DNA of 19,460 nucleotides from Joyebacterum sp964521425 (lineage in GTDB: Bacteria; Joyebacterota; Joyebacteria; Joyebacterales; Joyebacteraceae). This document shows, one piece after another, positions 6,549-14,494 of this stretch. A model generated the notes under the pieces. It worked only from the letters and a program-made list of their open reading frames with translations, searched no databases and was not told where the DNA came from. The stretch is taken from the NCBI GenBank assembly GCA_964521425.1, contig CAZFRO010000033.1, positions 1-19,460 of the forward strand, written 5' to 3'. Made by a program: the position numbers and the translations under genes. Position 1 is the first letter of the stretch; every line of letters starts with the position of its first letter.

Positions 6549-8804
6549 CTACCGCACTAGGACCAGCTTCTGGAAGCTTACAGATGTGCCGGAATCCCCG
6601 GCCCCCATCCGCACGAAGTACACGCCTCCCGCGACGCGATGTCCTCCCGTGTCGCGTCCATCCCAGAGTAGCTCGTGTCGTCCGGCAACGACGGGTTCGT
6701 CGCAGAGTGTGCGGATCTTGCGGCCGTTCACATCGACGATTGTCAGGTTGACCATCTGGTCGCTGGGAATCTGGTAGCTGATGCTCGTGCCGTCGCTGAA
6801 CGGATTGGGACTTCCGCCGAGCACGGCCGCGATACTGAACCCGTCGGGTTCGTCCGGCTCCTCTTCCACACTGGTCATGGGGTCGTACCTGAAGATATCA
6901 CCGTTCGGAGTCGTTGCAGCGAGAATGGTGCCGTCGGGTCGTTCGTGGAACCTGAGGATCTCGCGCGTTCCGGCGAGACTGCCTTCGGGAACCCACGTCG
7001 TCCCACCGTCCGTCGTCTTGCAGGCGACCGAGTCTGGACCAGTCTGGTAGCCGACCATCATCTCGGCGGGGTCGGTCTGAACGATGTCATAGACGCGCAC
7101 CGCCAGTATGTTGCCGTGTCCTACCTGTCCCGTGTTGTTCCAGGTCGTACCGCCATCGGTGCTGTTGTAGACGAACCCACCATCGTCGTGCGACCATCCG
7201 GTGAACCAGAGCACGCCTCCGTCGTCCTCAAGGAACGACTCAACGCTAATCATGCAACCGAACGACATCATTGACGTCCACGTCGTGCCGCCGTCGGTCG
7301 ACCGTATCGGGTCGCGCCAGCCGCCAGCGTACAGTATGCCTCCAGAGTCTTCGTACAGGGTGGACACGCTGTTCGTTATGGCCGACGGTGCGGCCAAGAG
7401 TGACCATGTCAATCCGCCGTTGCTGGTTTCGTAGATGCGGCAGATGGGAGATGTCCCCGCGAGGATGCGTCCGTCCGATACCTCGAGGAGCGCTCGAACG
7501 GCCGTCGATGCGGGCATATTGTCCGTTGCGGTCCAGGTATCGCCCTCGTCGATGCTGCGGAACACCTGTCCGTGTGGATAGGTGCCGGCGTAGAGGGAGC
7601 CGTCGCTCGCCGCGAGGAGCGAGTAGGTTATCATCGCTCCGGGGATGTCGGCCGTGGCCTCCCAGGTCGTTCCGTCATCATAGGAGCGGAAGACGACGGC
7701 GCCCGGCTGAGTCGCGGCGTAGAGTGTGCCGTCTCCGTCCTCCGTGATGTCGTAGACATTCCACGCACCGTCGAGTTCGCCTAGCTGCTCCCAGCCGACA
7801 GACGCGTCGGTGACGATTGCGGGAGGAGGCAACGAGTCTCGGTACGTAATCCAGACATCCTCACAACCACGGCTTCCCTCGAAAGACTCCGACGCTACAT
7901 AGAAGCGCTCTCGGTCGGCCGACAGCCAGCAGGAACATGCTGGTCGGTCGACGTTGATGGGTGGACCGACGTTCTCGGGTGCTCCCCAACTGCTGCCCGT
8001 CCATCGACTGAACCAGAGGTCGGTGTCACCGTAGCCGAACGGTCGCGGATTGCCGAAGTCGCTGAAGAAGAGAAGACTGTCGTCCTGTGTGATGTACGGT
8101 CGCATCTCATTGTGTATCGTGTTAACGGGTGCCCCGATGGACTGATGGTCGACCCAGTCGTCTATCGCGCCGCTCGGGCCGCGCTCGGTCGTCCAAATAT
8201 CGTTACTGACGACGTAGTAGATCCGCTGCGCGTCGTTGGACAGGCAGGGGTCGGAACCTGGAAAGAGGATGGTTGCAGGACCGAACTCGCCTGCGGTTCG
8301 GACCGAGTAAGAGATACCGCCAGGACTCTTGAAGAACAGCGTATCGCCATCGGCCGTCGTCGTCGGGCTGCGGTCCGCTCCGGGCGTGTTGACGTTCGGG
8401 CCGAGGTTTGAGACGGGCCCCCATGTATTCGCGACGCTGTCCCATTCGGCATGGTAGATGTCCCACGAGCCCTGGTGTTCGGCGTCGGCCGGACAGTACT
8501 GGCCAGAGTAGCGGATGAAGAACATCTCCCGTTCATCGGGCGTCAGCCACGGATTGCAGTCCGAGTCGGAGACGCAGACGCTGGTGCTAATAGGGTGGCT
8601 GTAGGTCGCTCCCATGAGCCGTCCGTCTGCTGTCAGGGGAGTGTGCGCGGGAGATGATGGTGTCAAGGTCGCGATGTCGGTGCGTGACGCCGTTCTCGGG
8701 GAGTCCGGTGTCGGGCATGCGACCGCGGGCGGTGCAGTGAATAGTGAAATCGCAAGCGAGGACACAAGCAAGCACGCAACAGATACTACAAGGGCGGATT
8801 TCAC
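6549..8804 (-). CDS. Secreted two-propeller protein (PD40-like plus BNR/Asp-box) with FlgD/type IX-like C-terminal domain
   Basis: Translation is placed at the GTG at 8802-8804, which has AAGGAGGT four bases upstream and begins a signal peptide (VKSALVVSVACLLVSSLAIS). The frame is open further but would run into the upstream gene. The 751-residue product has a first propeller at about 85-320 with PD40/WD40-like strands (WLTPDEREMFFIR, SPTTTADGDTLFF, YITQDDSLLFFSD). A second, at about 335-640, has six Asp-box motifs of the form S-x-D-x-G-x-T-W, near 374, 417, 461, 502, 548 and 597. Residues 664-751 are the sorting domain (GSPNPFSDGT, LLWDGRDTGG, GGVYFVR, KLVLVR). Asp-box propellers occur in sialidases, sortilins and YCF48-like proteins. 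No sialidase catalytic set was recognised, so a binding role is likelier. It lies 53 bases after the beta-helix gene. Confidence 0.88.
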   Translation of the reverse strand: MKSALVVSVACLLVSSLAISLFTAPPAVACPTPDSPRTASRTDIATLTPSSPAHTPLTADGRLMGATYSHPISTSVCVSDSDCNPWLTPDEREMFFIRYSGQYCPADAEHQGSWDIYHAEWDSVANTWGPVSNLGPNVNTPGADRSPTTTADGDTLFFKSPGGISYSVRTAGEFGPATILFPGSDPCLSNDAQRIYYVVSNDIWTTERGPSGAIDDWVDHQSIGAPVNTIHNEMRPYITQDDSLLFFSDFGNPRPFGYGDTDLWFSRWTGSSWGAPENVGPPINVDRPACSCWLSADRERFYVASESFEGSRGCEDVWITYRDSLPPPAIVTDASVGWEQLGELDGAWNVYDITEDGDGTLYAATQPGAVVFRSYDDGTTWEATADIPGAMITYSLLAASDGSLYAGTYPHGQVFRSIDEGDTWTATDNMPASTAVRALLEVSDGRILAGTSPICRIYETSNGGLTWSLLAAPSAITNSVSTLYEDSGGILYAGGWRDPIRSTDGGTTWTSMMSFGCMISVESFLEDDGGVLWFTGWSHDDGGFVYNSTDGGTTWNNTGQVGHGNILAVRVYDIVQTDPAEMMVGYQTGPDSVACKTTDGGTTWVPEGSLAGTREILRFHERPDGTILAATTPNGDIFRYDPMTSVEEEPDEPDGFSIAAVLGGSPNPFSDGTSISYQIPSDQMVNLTIVDVNGRKIRTLCDEPVVAGRHELLWDGRDTGGHRVAGGVYFVRMGAGDSGTSVSFQKLVLVR

Positions 8805-8808
8805 GAAC

Positions 8809-8816
8809 ACCTCCTT
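8809..8816 (-). promoter_or_regulatory. Ribosome binding site that fixes a GTG start
   Basis: AAGGAGGT on the minus strand, four bases before the GTG at 8804. It decides the start of the two-propeller gene, which would otherwise be extended by 46 residues with no signal-like character and overlap the 3' end of the preceding gene. Confidence 0.8.
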
Positions 8817-8857
8817 GAACCTAGTCTGAGCCACTCTCGTAAGCGTCTTCGCGCTGG

Positions 8858-11161
8858 CTACTTCAAAAGTACGGCAGTTGTGCGACCGATATCGACTCCC
8901 GCACGGACGCGGCAGAAGTAGACGCCAGATGCCACAACGCATCCGTCATCGCCCAGACCATCCCACACGCTGTCGTGACGACCAGGCTGTTCTACCTGCT
9001 CTGACTTGAGGACGCGGACGCGTCGGCCGGAGACATCGAAGATATCGATACTGACAGGCAGCTCGCACTGGAGTATGTAGGTTATTGTGGTCGTGCCGCG
9101 GGCACCTGGATTGGGACGACAGGGTAGAAGAGCCACGCGTGATTTGGAGGTGTCGTGTCCGTCATCCACGGGTACTGACGTCATGGCTCCGTTGAGGCCG
9201 AAGTACATGGGAGGGGTGCCGTATTCGTGCGCACCGAGGTCGGGGCCTCCGCCGACGGTCATGTCGCCGTCATTGAAGTTTGCGATAGCCTCGGCGGAGT
9301 CGGCGCCCGCGGATCCAGGTGCGAGCCAGAACACGCCTGCCTCGCCGCGTTCAGGAATCTGAAGTTCTGCCCATGTCGGCGTGACGCCCTCGCCATAGTA
9401 GCTGTACCAACCATCCGGTTCGTAGACGTCGTTAGTGTCAACGATGGCGACGACCGAGCAGGAGACCGAGTACATGTTCATAACGCCATTGAGCATGTCG
9501 TAATTGAAGTCGTTCGGCTCGAGGTTCAACTGCATTGTGACGATACTGCTGGGGAAGATAAGGCTGTACCAGGGTGTGTCCACAACCTGTAGTAGATTGT
9601 TGCGGGTGACGAAGTTAGATATGTGGCAAGACGCAAGACCGAACGCTGGCCCCTGGTCTATCTCACCGGGCCACGGGTCCCACTCCCAGTTGTCGTCCAT
9701 GGGATCATTCGGTCGCTGCAGTAGCGTATTATGAAATAGATACACGCGGCCGCCGCCCCAGTGGCGATAGTTGCCCGCGGTATAGACGACCTTCGCCGTT
9801 GTCTTGAGGAATCTGCCGACGTTGGGAATCGGTTGCTCCCAGCTGTCCTTCCAACACGAGTGGGAGTCTGCTGAAGCGATTTCGAGGAGGGCCGTCTCGT
9901 CGTACTTGTCACTCCTGTCCGCGACATTACGCCAGATGTAGAGGGGGCCCGTAGCAGTAGCGGCGCATGCGAACGCGGCGTAATACTCGTCGACGTAGTT
10001 TCCCCAGACGCGGACGTTGGTGTTGCCACCTTCGGTCTCCACGGCATCGTCCCACACGTTCGAAATCCAGTTACCGTAGATGTCGGAGTCGCGACCCGGA
10101 CAGCCGAAGAACGAGTAGTTGGACGCACCTCCGATGCCGTCGGCCATTCGATGGTCGTTGTCAGAGTATATCTCGTTGTAGCGGATTACATTGTTGCCGA
10201 GCGGGTTCCGAATCAGGATTCCCTGTGGACCGTACGGGTGCAGGGGATCCGAAGCGTTGGCGCTGTTGCTCTCACACCAGCAGTTGGTGTCGAACCTAGG
10301 GTGGTGGATGCGGTTTCGCTGGACAACTATCTGCGCAATGCTCCGGGAGTCTAGAGGATCTTCGGGGTCATCATATCCGCTCATCATGCCGTCGTTCAGG
10401 AAGATGCCCGCACACTCAGCGCCCCACTCAGAGCTGGTGCCAATACCCCAGTCGCTGATGTCGCAGTCCTCGATGATGACATGATGCGCCCCCGGCTCTA
10501 TGACGACGCCGTGTTCTCCTCCCGTCATCGTGAGGCCGCGTACTATTACGTACGGGGCGCTTACTCTCACACATGTGCTGTCCTCAACATTGTCGGCCGT
10601 GATAGGACCATTGCCGACGTAGACCTCGTATGCGTCGGCAGTTCCTCCGCCACCCTCGGCGATTCGAAAGGGGCCGTCCACAATGTGCGGAGAGGGTGCC
10701 TCTGGGAAGGTCTCCGGCCAGGTCTCCTCGAAGACGGTCACCGTCGAACCGCCTTGGATTGAGAGTTCGATTTCGTATCGTGTGCCCGACTGTAGGGCCA
10801 CTATGGACCCACGATACTCCTCCTGCCTCCAAGAAGGTCCTGCGTAGCCGTCGGCTGTGTCTCCGGTGCGGTCATCGAACCAGAGGTCGAGTCCGTCCCG
10901 CCAGGGGCCTGGCTGCCCAAACTCTGGGTTCACGCGGAAGCGCACGGCGCACGGCGCTCCCGTGGAGTCGGAAGGCTTCCAGTAGATGCTTATCGACTCG
11001 AATGTGGGGATCGTACATGGGTCAGTGGTGGAACTGGTATCGCATACGGTCGGCAGTTGTGCAGCTACGCCAGATACAGCTGCAAGCGTGGCGACAAGGG
11101 CGACAAGGGCGACAAGGGCTACGAAGCCAGAATTGGTGACGTTCGTGGCGGTGCATGACAT
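8858..11161 (-). CDS. Secreted right-handed beta-helix protein with FlgD/type IX-like C-terminal domain
   Basis: The start is the ATG at 11159-11161, with GGAGGAG seven bases upstream; a GTG eight codons earlier is poorer. The signal peptide core (GFVALVALVALVATLAAVSG, 12-31) is encoded by a 9-base tandem repeat. In the 767-residue product, residues about 50-155 look like a fibronectin-III or similar beta-sandwich (YRGSIVALQSGTRYEIELSI). Residues about 160-560 are beta-helix repeats (YVIVRGLTMTGGEHGVVIE, HHVIIEDCDISD, NNVIRYNEIYSDN), and GGGPDLGAHEYG near 660 is a common ending of such helices. The sorting domain follows (CRPNPGARGTTTITYIL, SVWDGLGDDG, SGVYFCR, AVLLK). Many Cys residues (GCPGRD, CWCES, CAA) suggest disulfides. 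Probably a polysaccharide-binding or lyase-like surface protein; no catalytic residues are assigned. It is first of the four-gene minus-strand set. Confidence 0.87.
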   Translation of the reverse strand: MSCTATNVTNSGFVALVALVALVATLAAVSGVAAQLPTVCDTSSTTDPCTIPTFESISIYWKPSDSTGAPCAVRFRVNPEFGQPGPWRDGLDLWFDDRTGDTADGYAGPSWRQEEYRGSIVALQSGTRYEIELSIQGGSTVTVFEETWPETFPEAPSPHIVDGPFRIAEGGGGTADAYEVYVGNGPITADNVEDSTCVRVSAPYVIVRGLTMTGGEHGVVIEPGAHHVIIEDCDISDWGIGTSSEWGAECAGIFLNDGMMSGYDDPEDPLDSRSIAQIVVQRNRIHHPRFDTNCWCESNSANASDPLHPYGPQGILIRNPLGNNVIRYNEIYSDNDHRMADGIGGASNYSFFGCPGRDSDIYGNWISNVWDDAVETEGGNTNVRVWGNYVDEYYAAFACAATATGPLYIWRNVADRSDKYDETALLEIASADSHSCWKDSWEQPIPNVGRFLKTTAKVVYTAGNYRHWGGGRVYLFHNTLLQRPNDPMDDNWEWDPWPGEIDQGPAFGLASCHISNFVTRNNLLQVVDTPWYSLIFPSSIVTMQLNLEPNDFNYDMLNGVMNMYSVSCSVVAIVDTNDVYEPDGWYSYYGEGVTPTWAELQIPERGEAGVFWLAPGSAGADSAEAIANFNDGDMTVGGGPDLGAHEYGTPPMYFGLNGAMTSVPVDDGHDTSKSRVALLPCRPNPGARGTTTITYILQCELPVSIDIFDVSGRRVRVLKSEQVEQPGRHDSVWDGLGDDGCVVASGVYFCRVRAGVDIGRTTAVLLK
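11091..11126. repeat. 9-base tandem repeat in a signal-peptide coding region
   Basis: Three exact copies of GCGACAAGG (11091-11099, 11100-11108, 11109-11117) are followed by a degenerate fourth (GCTACGAAG, 6 of 9). On the minus strand they encode the repeated Val-Ala-Leu of the signal peptide h-region. Slippage in units of 9 bases would keep the frame. Confidence 0.9.
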
Positions 11162-11168
11162 ACGGTTG

Positions 11169-11175
11169 CTCCTCC
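11169..11175 (-). promoter_or_regulatory. Ribosome binding site deciding the beta-helix gene start
   Basis: GGAGGAG on the minus strand, seven bases before the ATG at 11161. It lies inside the eight-codon extension that a GTG at 11185 would give, so the shorter form is preferred. Confidence 0.75.
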
Positions 11176-11211
11176 ATGTTGGCACTTGCTACGACACAAA
11201 CCACGAAGCAC

Positions 11212-11240
11212 ATTATAGCACAGATAGCCCCTCATGTCTT
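11212..11240 (-). promoter_or_regulatory. Sigma70-type promoter of the four-gene minus-strand unit
   Basis: On the minus strand: AAGACA (11235-11240; four of six matches), a 17-base spacer and a perfect TATAAT (11212-11217). Transcription would start near 11205, giving a leader of about 45 bases to the ATG at 11161. It is head-to-head with the plus-strand promoter at 11239-11267 and the two -35 boxes share bases 11239-11240. Confidence 0.65.
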
Positions 11241-11267
11241 GTGGTAAGCTATGAGATGTGCTATGAT
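11239..11267 (+). promoter_or_regulatory. Sigma70-type promoter of the Asp-box propeller gene
   Basis: TTGTGG (11239-11244), a 17-base spacer, then TATGAT (11262-11267; five of six matches). Transcription would start near 11274, about 48 bases before the ATG at 11322. The -35 box overlaps that of the opposite promoter, so both may not be occupied at once. Confidence 0.6.
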
Positions 11268-11321
11268 GCGCGTCCGCTGCGCAGTCTGGTATCCACACAT
11301 CGCAGATTACGGAGGTTCCGA

Positions 11322-12893
11322 ATGAACGTCAAATGCGTGTCCTTCCTGCTCGCGGTTCTTCTCCCTCTCTTCATTGTCGGTATTGTCCCGGCGACCGCAG
11401 ATGTCTCTGGTGAATGGGAGGTCGTCCACGTCTTCCCGCAGTGGTTGGTTCTTCTGGATGTCGCCTGTGCGGGGCCGGACGATGTCTGGGTCGTAGGCAT
11501 GAATGAACAGACCGACACCAATCAGATCTACTACTCGAACGACGGCGGTGAGACATGGGTGATGCAGTATTCGGGCATGGACCTCGCCGTATTCCTCGTC
11601 GGCATGGACGCGGCAGATGAGTCGAGCGTTTACATTGCCGGAACTTACGTCTTTGCCTTTCCGGATGCTGAAGGTTGTGGCGCTATGACGCGGAGCGGGC
11701 GTATCGCCTGGAATCCCATTCCTACTGCGGACTCCTTCATCGCCTCTTTCCGTTCCGTGACAGCGCGGAGTCCGCTCGAGGCTCATCTTGTCGGCGGTTG
11801 GGGGTTCTCTGATATCAAGGGACTGTATTCCACATTCGACGGCGGTCAGAGTTGGACGCAGTATGCGACGATACCGGCTTCTCACGCCGTTCTCTTCGCT
11901 GACTTCGCGGGTGAACAGGACATATGGGTCACCGGGGGGGCGTGGCCTGAAGATGAAGGGCGAGCGGGCGGGTACACGGATGTATTCGAGCCGCACGTGC
12001 GACGTGCTCTGGGGTCAGCGCTAGACGGCTTCACGCAGAATATGGAGCAGATTGAGGAGCCGTCGTTGGAGTCTGGAGTCGATTCGAAGCAGGATTTCCC
12101 GACTCGCACCGGCCAGTACGAATCTTCCATCTGGTATTCAGGCAACGCTGGCGCGAGTTGGACGCAGCAGCTCTCAAGCGTCGACATCGGCTACATGGGT
12201 GGGATAGACATGCTCGATGCCGACTTCGGCATTGCGGTCGGCGCTGGCGATTTCACCGCGCAGATCTACCGCACGACGGACGGCGGAGCGACCTGGCCTC
12301 GCGTTCACTTCCCGTCTGAGAACGATCACATTCTCGCTGACATAGAGATGGTCGATGAGACCATCGGATGGGCCGTAGGCTATGGTCCCGACGGCCCCGA
12401 GGGTCAGCCGGGCACGGCCATCCTAGGTACGACCGACGGCGGTCTAACCTGGACGCGCGAACCTATCAACGAAGCGACCGCGCTGCTCGGGGTGTCGATG
12501 TGCGATGAACACCGCGGTTTCACGTGTGGTGGCAACAATCTCAAAATATCTCGCGTGATTCGCTACGACGATGGCTTCTACGATGGGACGGGGGTTGAGG
12601 GTGGTATGAATGGAAGGCGCGTGGCTCTTGCGCAGAACCAGCCCAATCCGTTCAATCCGCGGACTACCATTTCATTCCAGTTGGCTGGGCAGGAACACGT
12701 TCAGTTGGCCGTCTACGATGTGAGCGGTCGGGAGATCGCCGTTCTCGCGGACCGCACGTTCACGGACGGCATGCATGAGGTCGTCTGGCACGGGCTTGAT
12801 GACCGAGGCGCTTCGGTGCCGAGCGGCGTGTACTTCGCGCGCTGCGCGGTCGATGGTGAGTCCGAGTCCATGAAGCTCGTTCTGCTTCGGTAG
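11322..12893 (+). CDS. Secreted Asp-box (BNR/YCF48-like) propeller protein with FlgD/type IX-like C-terminal domain
   Basis: The ATG at 11322 has GGAGG six bases upstream and starts a signal peptide (VKCVSFLLAVLLPLFIVGI, cleavage near PATA); upstream in-frame codons run through the divergent gene and are not used. The 523-residue product has Asp-box motifs near 72 (SNDGGETW), 170 (STFDGGQSW), 273 (SGNAGASW, degenerate), 318 (TTDGGATW) and 370 (TTDGGLTW). They alternate with YCF48-like strands such as DDVWVVGM, IGWAVGYG and RGFTCGGN. Residues 436-523 are the sorting domain (NQPNPFNPRTTISFQL, VYDVSGREI, VVWHGLDDRG, SGVYFAR, KLVLLR). It is probably a surface binding or structural protein; the ligand is unknown. 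It is monocistronic, transcribed divergently from the four-gene unit, and followed by a clear hairpin. Confidence 0.87.
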   Translation: MNVKCVSFLLAVLLPLFIVGIVPATADVSGEWEVVHVFPQWLVLLDVACAGPDDVWVVGMNEQTDTNQIYYSNDGGETWVMQYSGMDLAVFLVGMDAADESSVYIAGTYVFAFPDAEGCGAMTRSGRIAWNPIPTADSFIASFRSVTARSPLEAHLVGGWGFSDIKGLYSTFDGGQSWTQYATIPASHAVLFADFAGEQDIWVTGGAWPEDEGRAGGYTDVFEPHVRRALGSALDGFTQNMEQIEEPSLESGVDSKQDFPTRTGQYESSIWYSGNAGASWTQQLSSVDIGYMGGIDMLDADFGIAVGAGDFTAQIYRTTDGGATWPRVHFPSENDHILADIEMVDETIGWAVGYGPDGPEGQPGTAILGTTDGGLTWTREPINEATALLGVSMCDEHRGFTCGGNNLKISRVIRYDDGFYDGTGVEGGMNGRRVALAQNQPNPFNPRTTISFQLAGQEHVQLAVYDVSGREIAVLADRTFTDGMHEVVWHGLDDRGASVPSGVYFARCAVDGESESMKLVLLR

Positions 12894-12915
12894 GCGAGTG
12901 ACATCATACGGAGTC

Positions 12916-12943
12916 GCAGAGCGGTCGTCTTCGGCCGCTCTGC
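12916..12943. terminator. Bidirectional terminator hairpin
   Basis: The stem GCAGAGCGGTCG (12916-12927) pairs with CGGCCGCTCTGC (12932-12943), with one T-G wobble and a TCTT loop closed by C-G pairs, followed on the plus strand by TCTATTTC. It lies 22 bases after the Asp-box propeller stop and only one base beyond the stop of the converging Ntn-hydrolase gene, so it likely serves both. Confidence 0.8.
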
Positions 12944-12944
12944 T

Positions 12945-14480
12945 CTATTTCACTAGCAGCATCTTCCGCTCGCTTGTCCCTAATTCCGTTTCGAGCCGAT
13001 AGACATACACGCCTGTCGCGACTGCCGTGCCGGCATCGGTCGTTCCGTCCCATGTGACCCTATGAGTCCCCGGTCCTATGGTTCCATCGACTAGCGTCGC
13101 GACGCGGCGCCCGCTCACACCGTACACGGTCAGCGTGCACCGCGAGGGAGCGGTCAGGCCGAACGATATCGTCGTGGTCGGATTGAACGGGTTCGGGAAG
13201 TTCTGTCTGAGGTCGGGCAGCGCCGTGATGTCATCGACACCGAGCGGACACCCGAAGAGGTCCCATACATTCAGTTTGGTCGGCGGTTGCGTATAGGCTG
13301 GCTCGGTGTAAGTGTCGACCGACCAGAGCAGATCTCCGGTCGATTCCACATACTGCATGCACTGGATATTCGAGCTGTACACGCCTGCCGCGTCCTCCAT
13401 TACGTCCCAGCTTCGCTCAGACGTCATATATACGTTCGCCAGAAGAGAGTCGCTGATTCCCGTGTAGCGATAGCAGGAGACGGGGGAGTAGAGCGCGCGA
13501 AAGTGGTTGGTCGCCACTAGATGGTCGCCCGGAATCAACGTATTATCCCCTTGGTCGCGTACGGCGACTCCGGCTGCATTGTTGGATTCTATGATAATGG
13601 GGTGTGAGGACGGTCCATTGTCATGAGTCACATGGACTATCGTGTCGCTGCTTCGCGTGCGGTCGTCTATCGCGGCTGTGACATCGTCCGGCGTGTGAAC
13701 TCCGTCTCCGTCGTAGTCGGCCACCTCCAGCCCGTTCCGGACCGTCAGCAACATCGGATGATACGGCGCCCCCGTTGAACCGACCTCGTAGTTCCCCATA
13801 TTGAGAAACGCTGATACCCCGGATTCGCTTATCGCTGATAGCGCTCCGAAGAGACCAGCGTAACCGATGGAGAGCCACGGTTGCTCATCCGGTTCGGAAG
13901 GAAAGTGGACCACGAGAAGGGGATTGTCGGTAAGTGTCGGGTGTTTGCCCCAGTCGAGAAGTCGCGTTATTACGAGATGACCGTTCAGCGTAGGGTCTGC
14001 CATCGTGGCGGCGCCCCAACTCGACATGCTGGAGCAACCGTACGGTCCTGCCATGGTCAGGGAATTGAGGTCTACGACGGAGTTGCAGATGAGAATGTCG
14101 GTGGCGTCGATACTTCTGCCAAGCGTGCTGTTGTAGAGGCTGATGCCCGCGTCCAACATCCCCTGTATGATGCCATCTGCTTCATCCTCGTACTTTGAGT
14201 CGACCGAGTAGTTGCTAACGTAATAGTACCGCAGGTATGCGTACGCAAACGGAGAACCGTCGCACAGATACTCGATAACGTAATCGTCGAACACGGCCTT
14301 CCCGTCGTCTCCCGAGAGCCACCCGGCCGCATAGCCACGCTCCGAGTGCGTGCCCCAGACGGTGAGAATGGGCTTGCCGTCGATGGTCTGAAGATACCCG
14401 TTCACTTGCGCTGCCGTTACGACGGGCAGCGCAAGAAGTAAGGTGAGAAGTAGCGCTAGGCAGACGATGAGACGTCGCAT
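12945..14480 (-). CDS. Secreted Ntn-hydrolase (C45 acyltransferase/phospholipase-B-like) with FlgD/type IX-like C-terminal domain
   Basis: Two adjacent ATG codons exist (14483, 14480). GGAGG is only two bases before the first and five before the second, so I use 14480. After a strong signal peptide (RRLIVCLALLLTLLLALPVV), residues 24-400 resemble C45-type Ntn-hydrolases. There is an early WGTHSERGYAAG segment, then GPYGCSSMSSWGAAT with a likely autocatalytic Cys149, and a VITRLLDWGKH motif (Arg173, Asp176) where such enzymes place an Arg/Asp pair. SEPDEQPWLSIGYAGLFGA fits a later core strand. A dockerin-like calcium loop, DYDGDGVHTPDD, is inserted at about 255-266. The last ~90 residues are the sorting module (NFPNPFNPTTTISFGL, VTWDGTTDAG, ATGVYVYRL, KMLLVK). 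Known relatives cleave or transfer acyl/amide groups; the substrate here is unknown. It follows the barrel gene by 14 bases. Confidence 0.82.
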   Translation of the reverse strand: MRRLIVCLALLLTLLLALPVVTAAQVNGYLQTIDGKPILTVWGTHSERGYAAGWLSGDDGKAVFDDYVIEYLCDGSPFAYAYLRYYYVSNYSVDSKYEDEADGIIQGMLDAGISLYNSTLGRSIDATDILICNSVVDLNSLTMAGPYGCSSMSSWGAATMADPTLNGHLVITRLLDWGKHPTLTDNPLLVVHFPSEPDEQPWLSIGYAGLFGALSAISESGVSAFLNMGNYEVGSTGAPYHPMLLTVRNGLEVADYDGDGVHTPDDVTAAIDDRTRSSDTIVHVTHDNGPSSHPIIIESNNAAGVAVRDQGDNTLIPGDHLVATNHFRALYSPVSCYRYTGISDSLLANVYMTSERSWDVMEDAAGVYSSNIQCMQYVESTGDLLWSVDTYTEPAYTQPPTKLNVWDLFGCPLGVDDITALPDLRQNFPNPFNPTTTISFGLTAPSRCTLTVYGVSGRRVATLVDGTIGPGTHRVTWDGTTDAGTAVATGVYVYRLETELGTSERKMLLVK

Positions 14481-14494
14481 CATTGCCTCCGTGT

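Noticed and set aside
8805..8942. 46-residue extension of the two-propeller protein
   Set aside because: It would overlap the preceding gene's 3' end by 85 bases and lacks signal character; the GTG at 8804 has AAGGAGGT.
10986..11321. Upstream extension of the Asp-box propeller gene
   Set aside because: It runs through the divergent beta-helix gene and both promoters; the ATG at 11322 has GGAGG and a signal peptide.
853..14483. Surface-protein array considered as a complete type IX or exosortase system
   Set aside because: Only cargo-like proteins are present; no SprA, PorU, gliding/secretion genes or exosortase are in the window.
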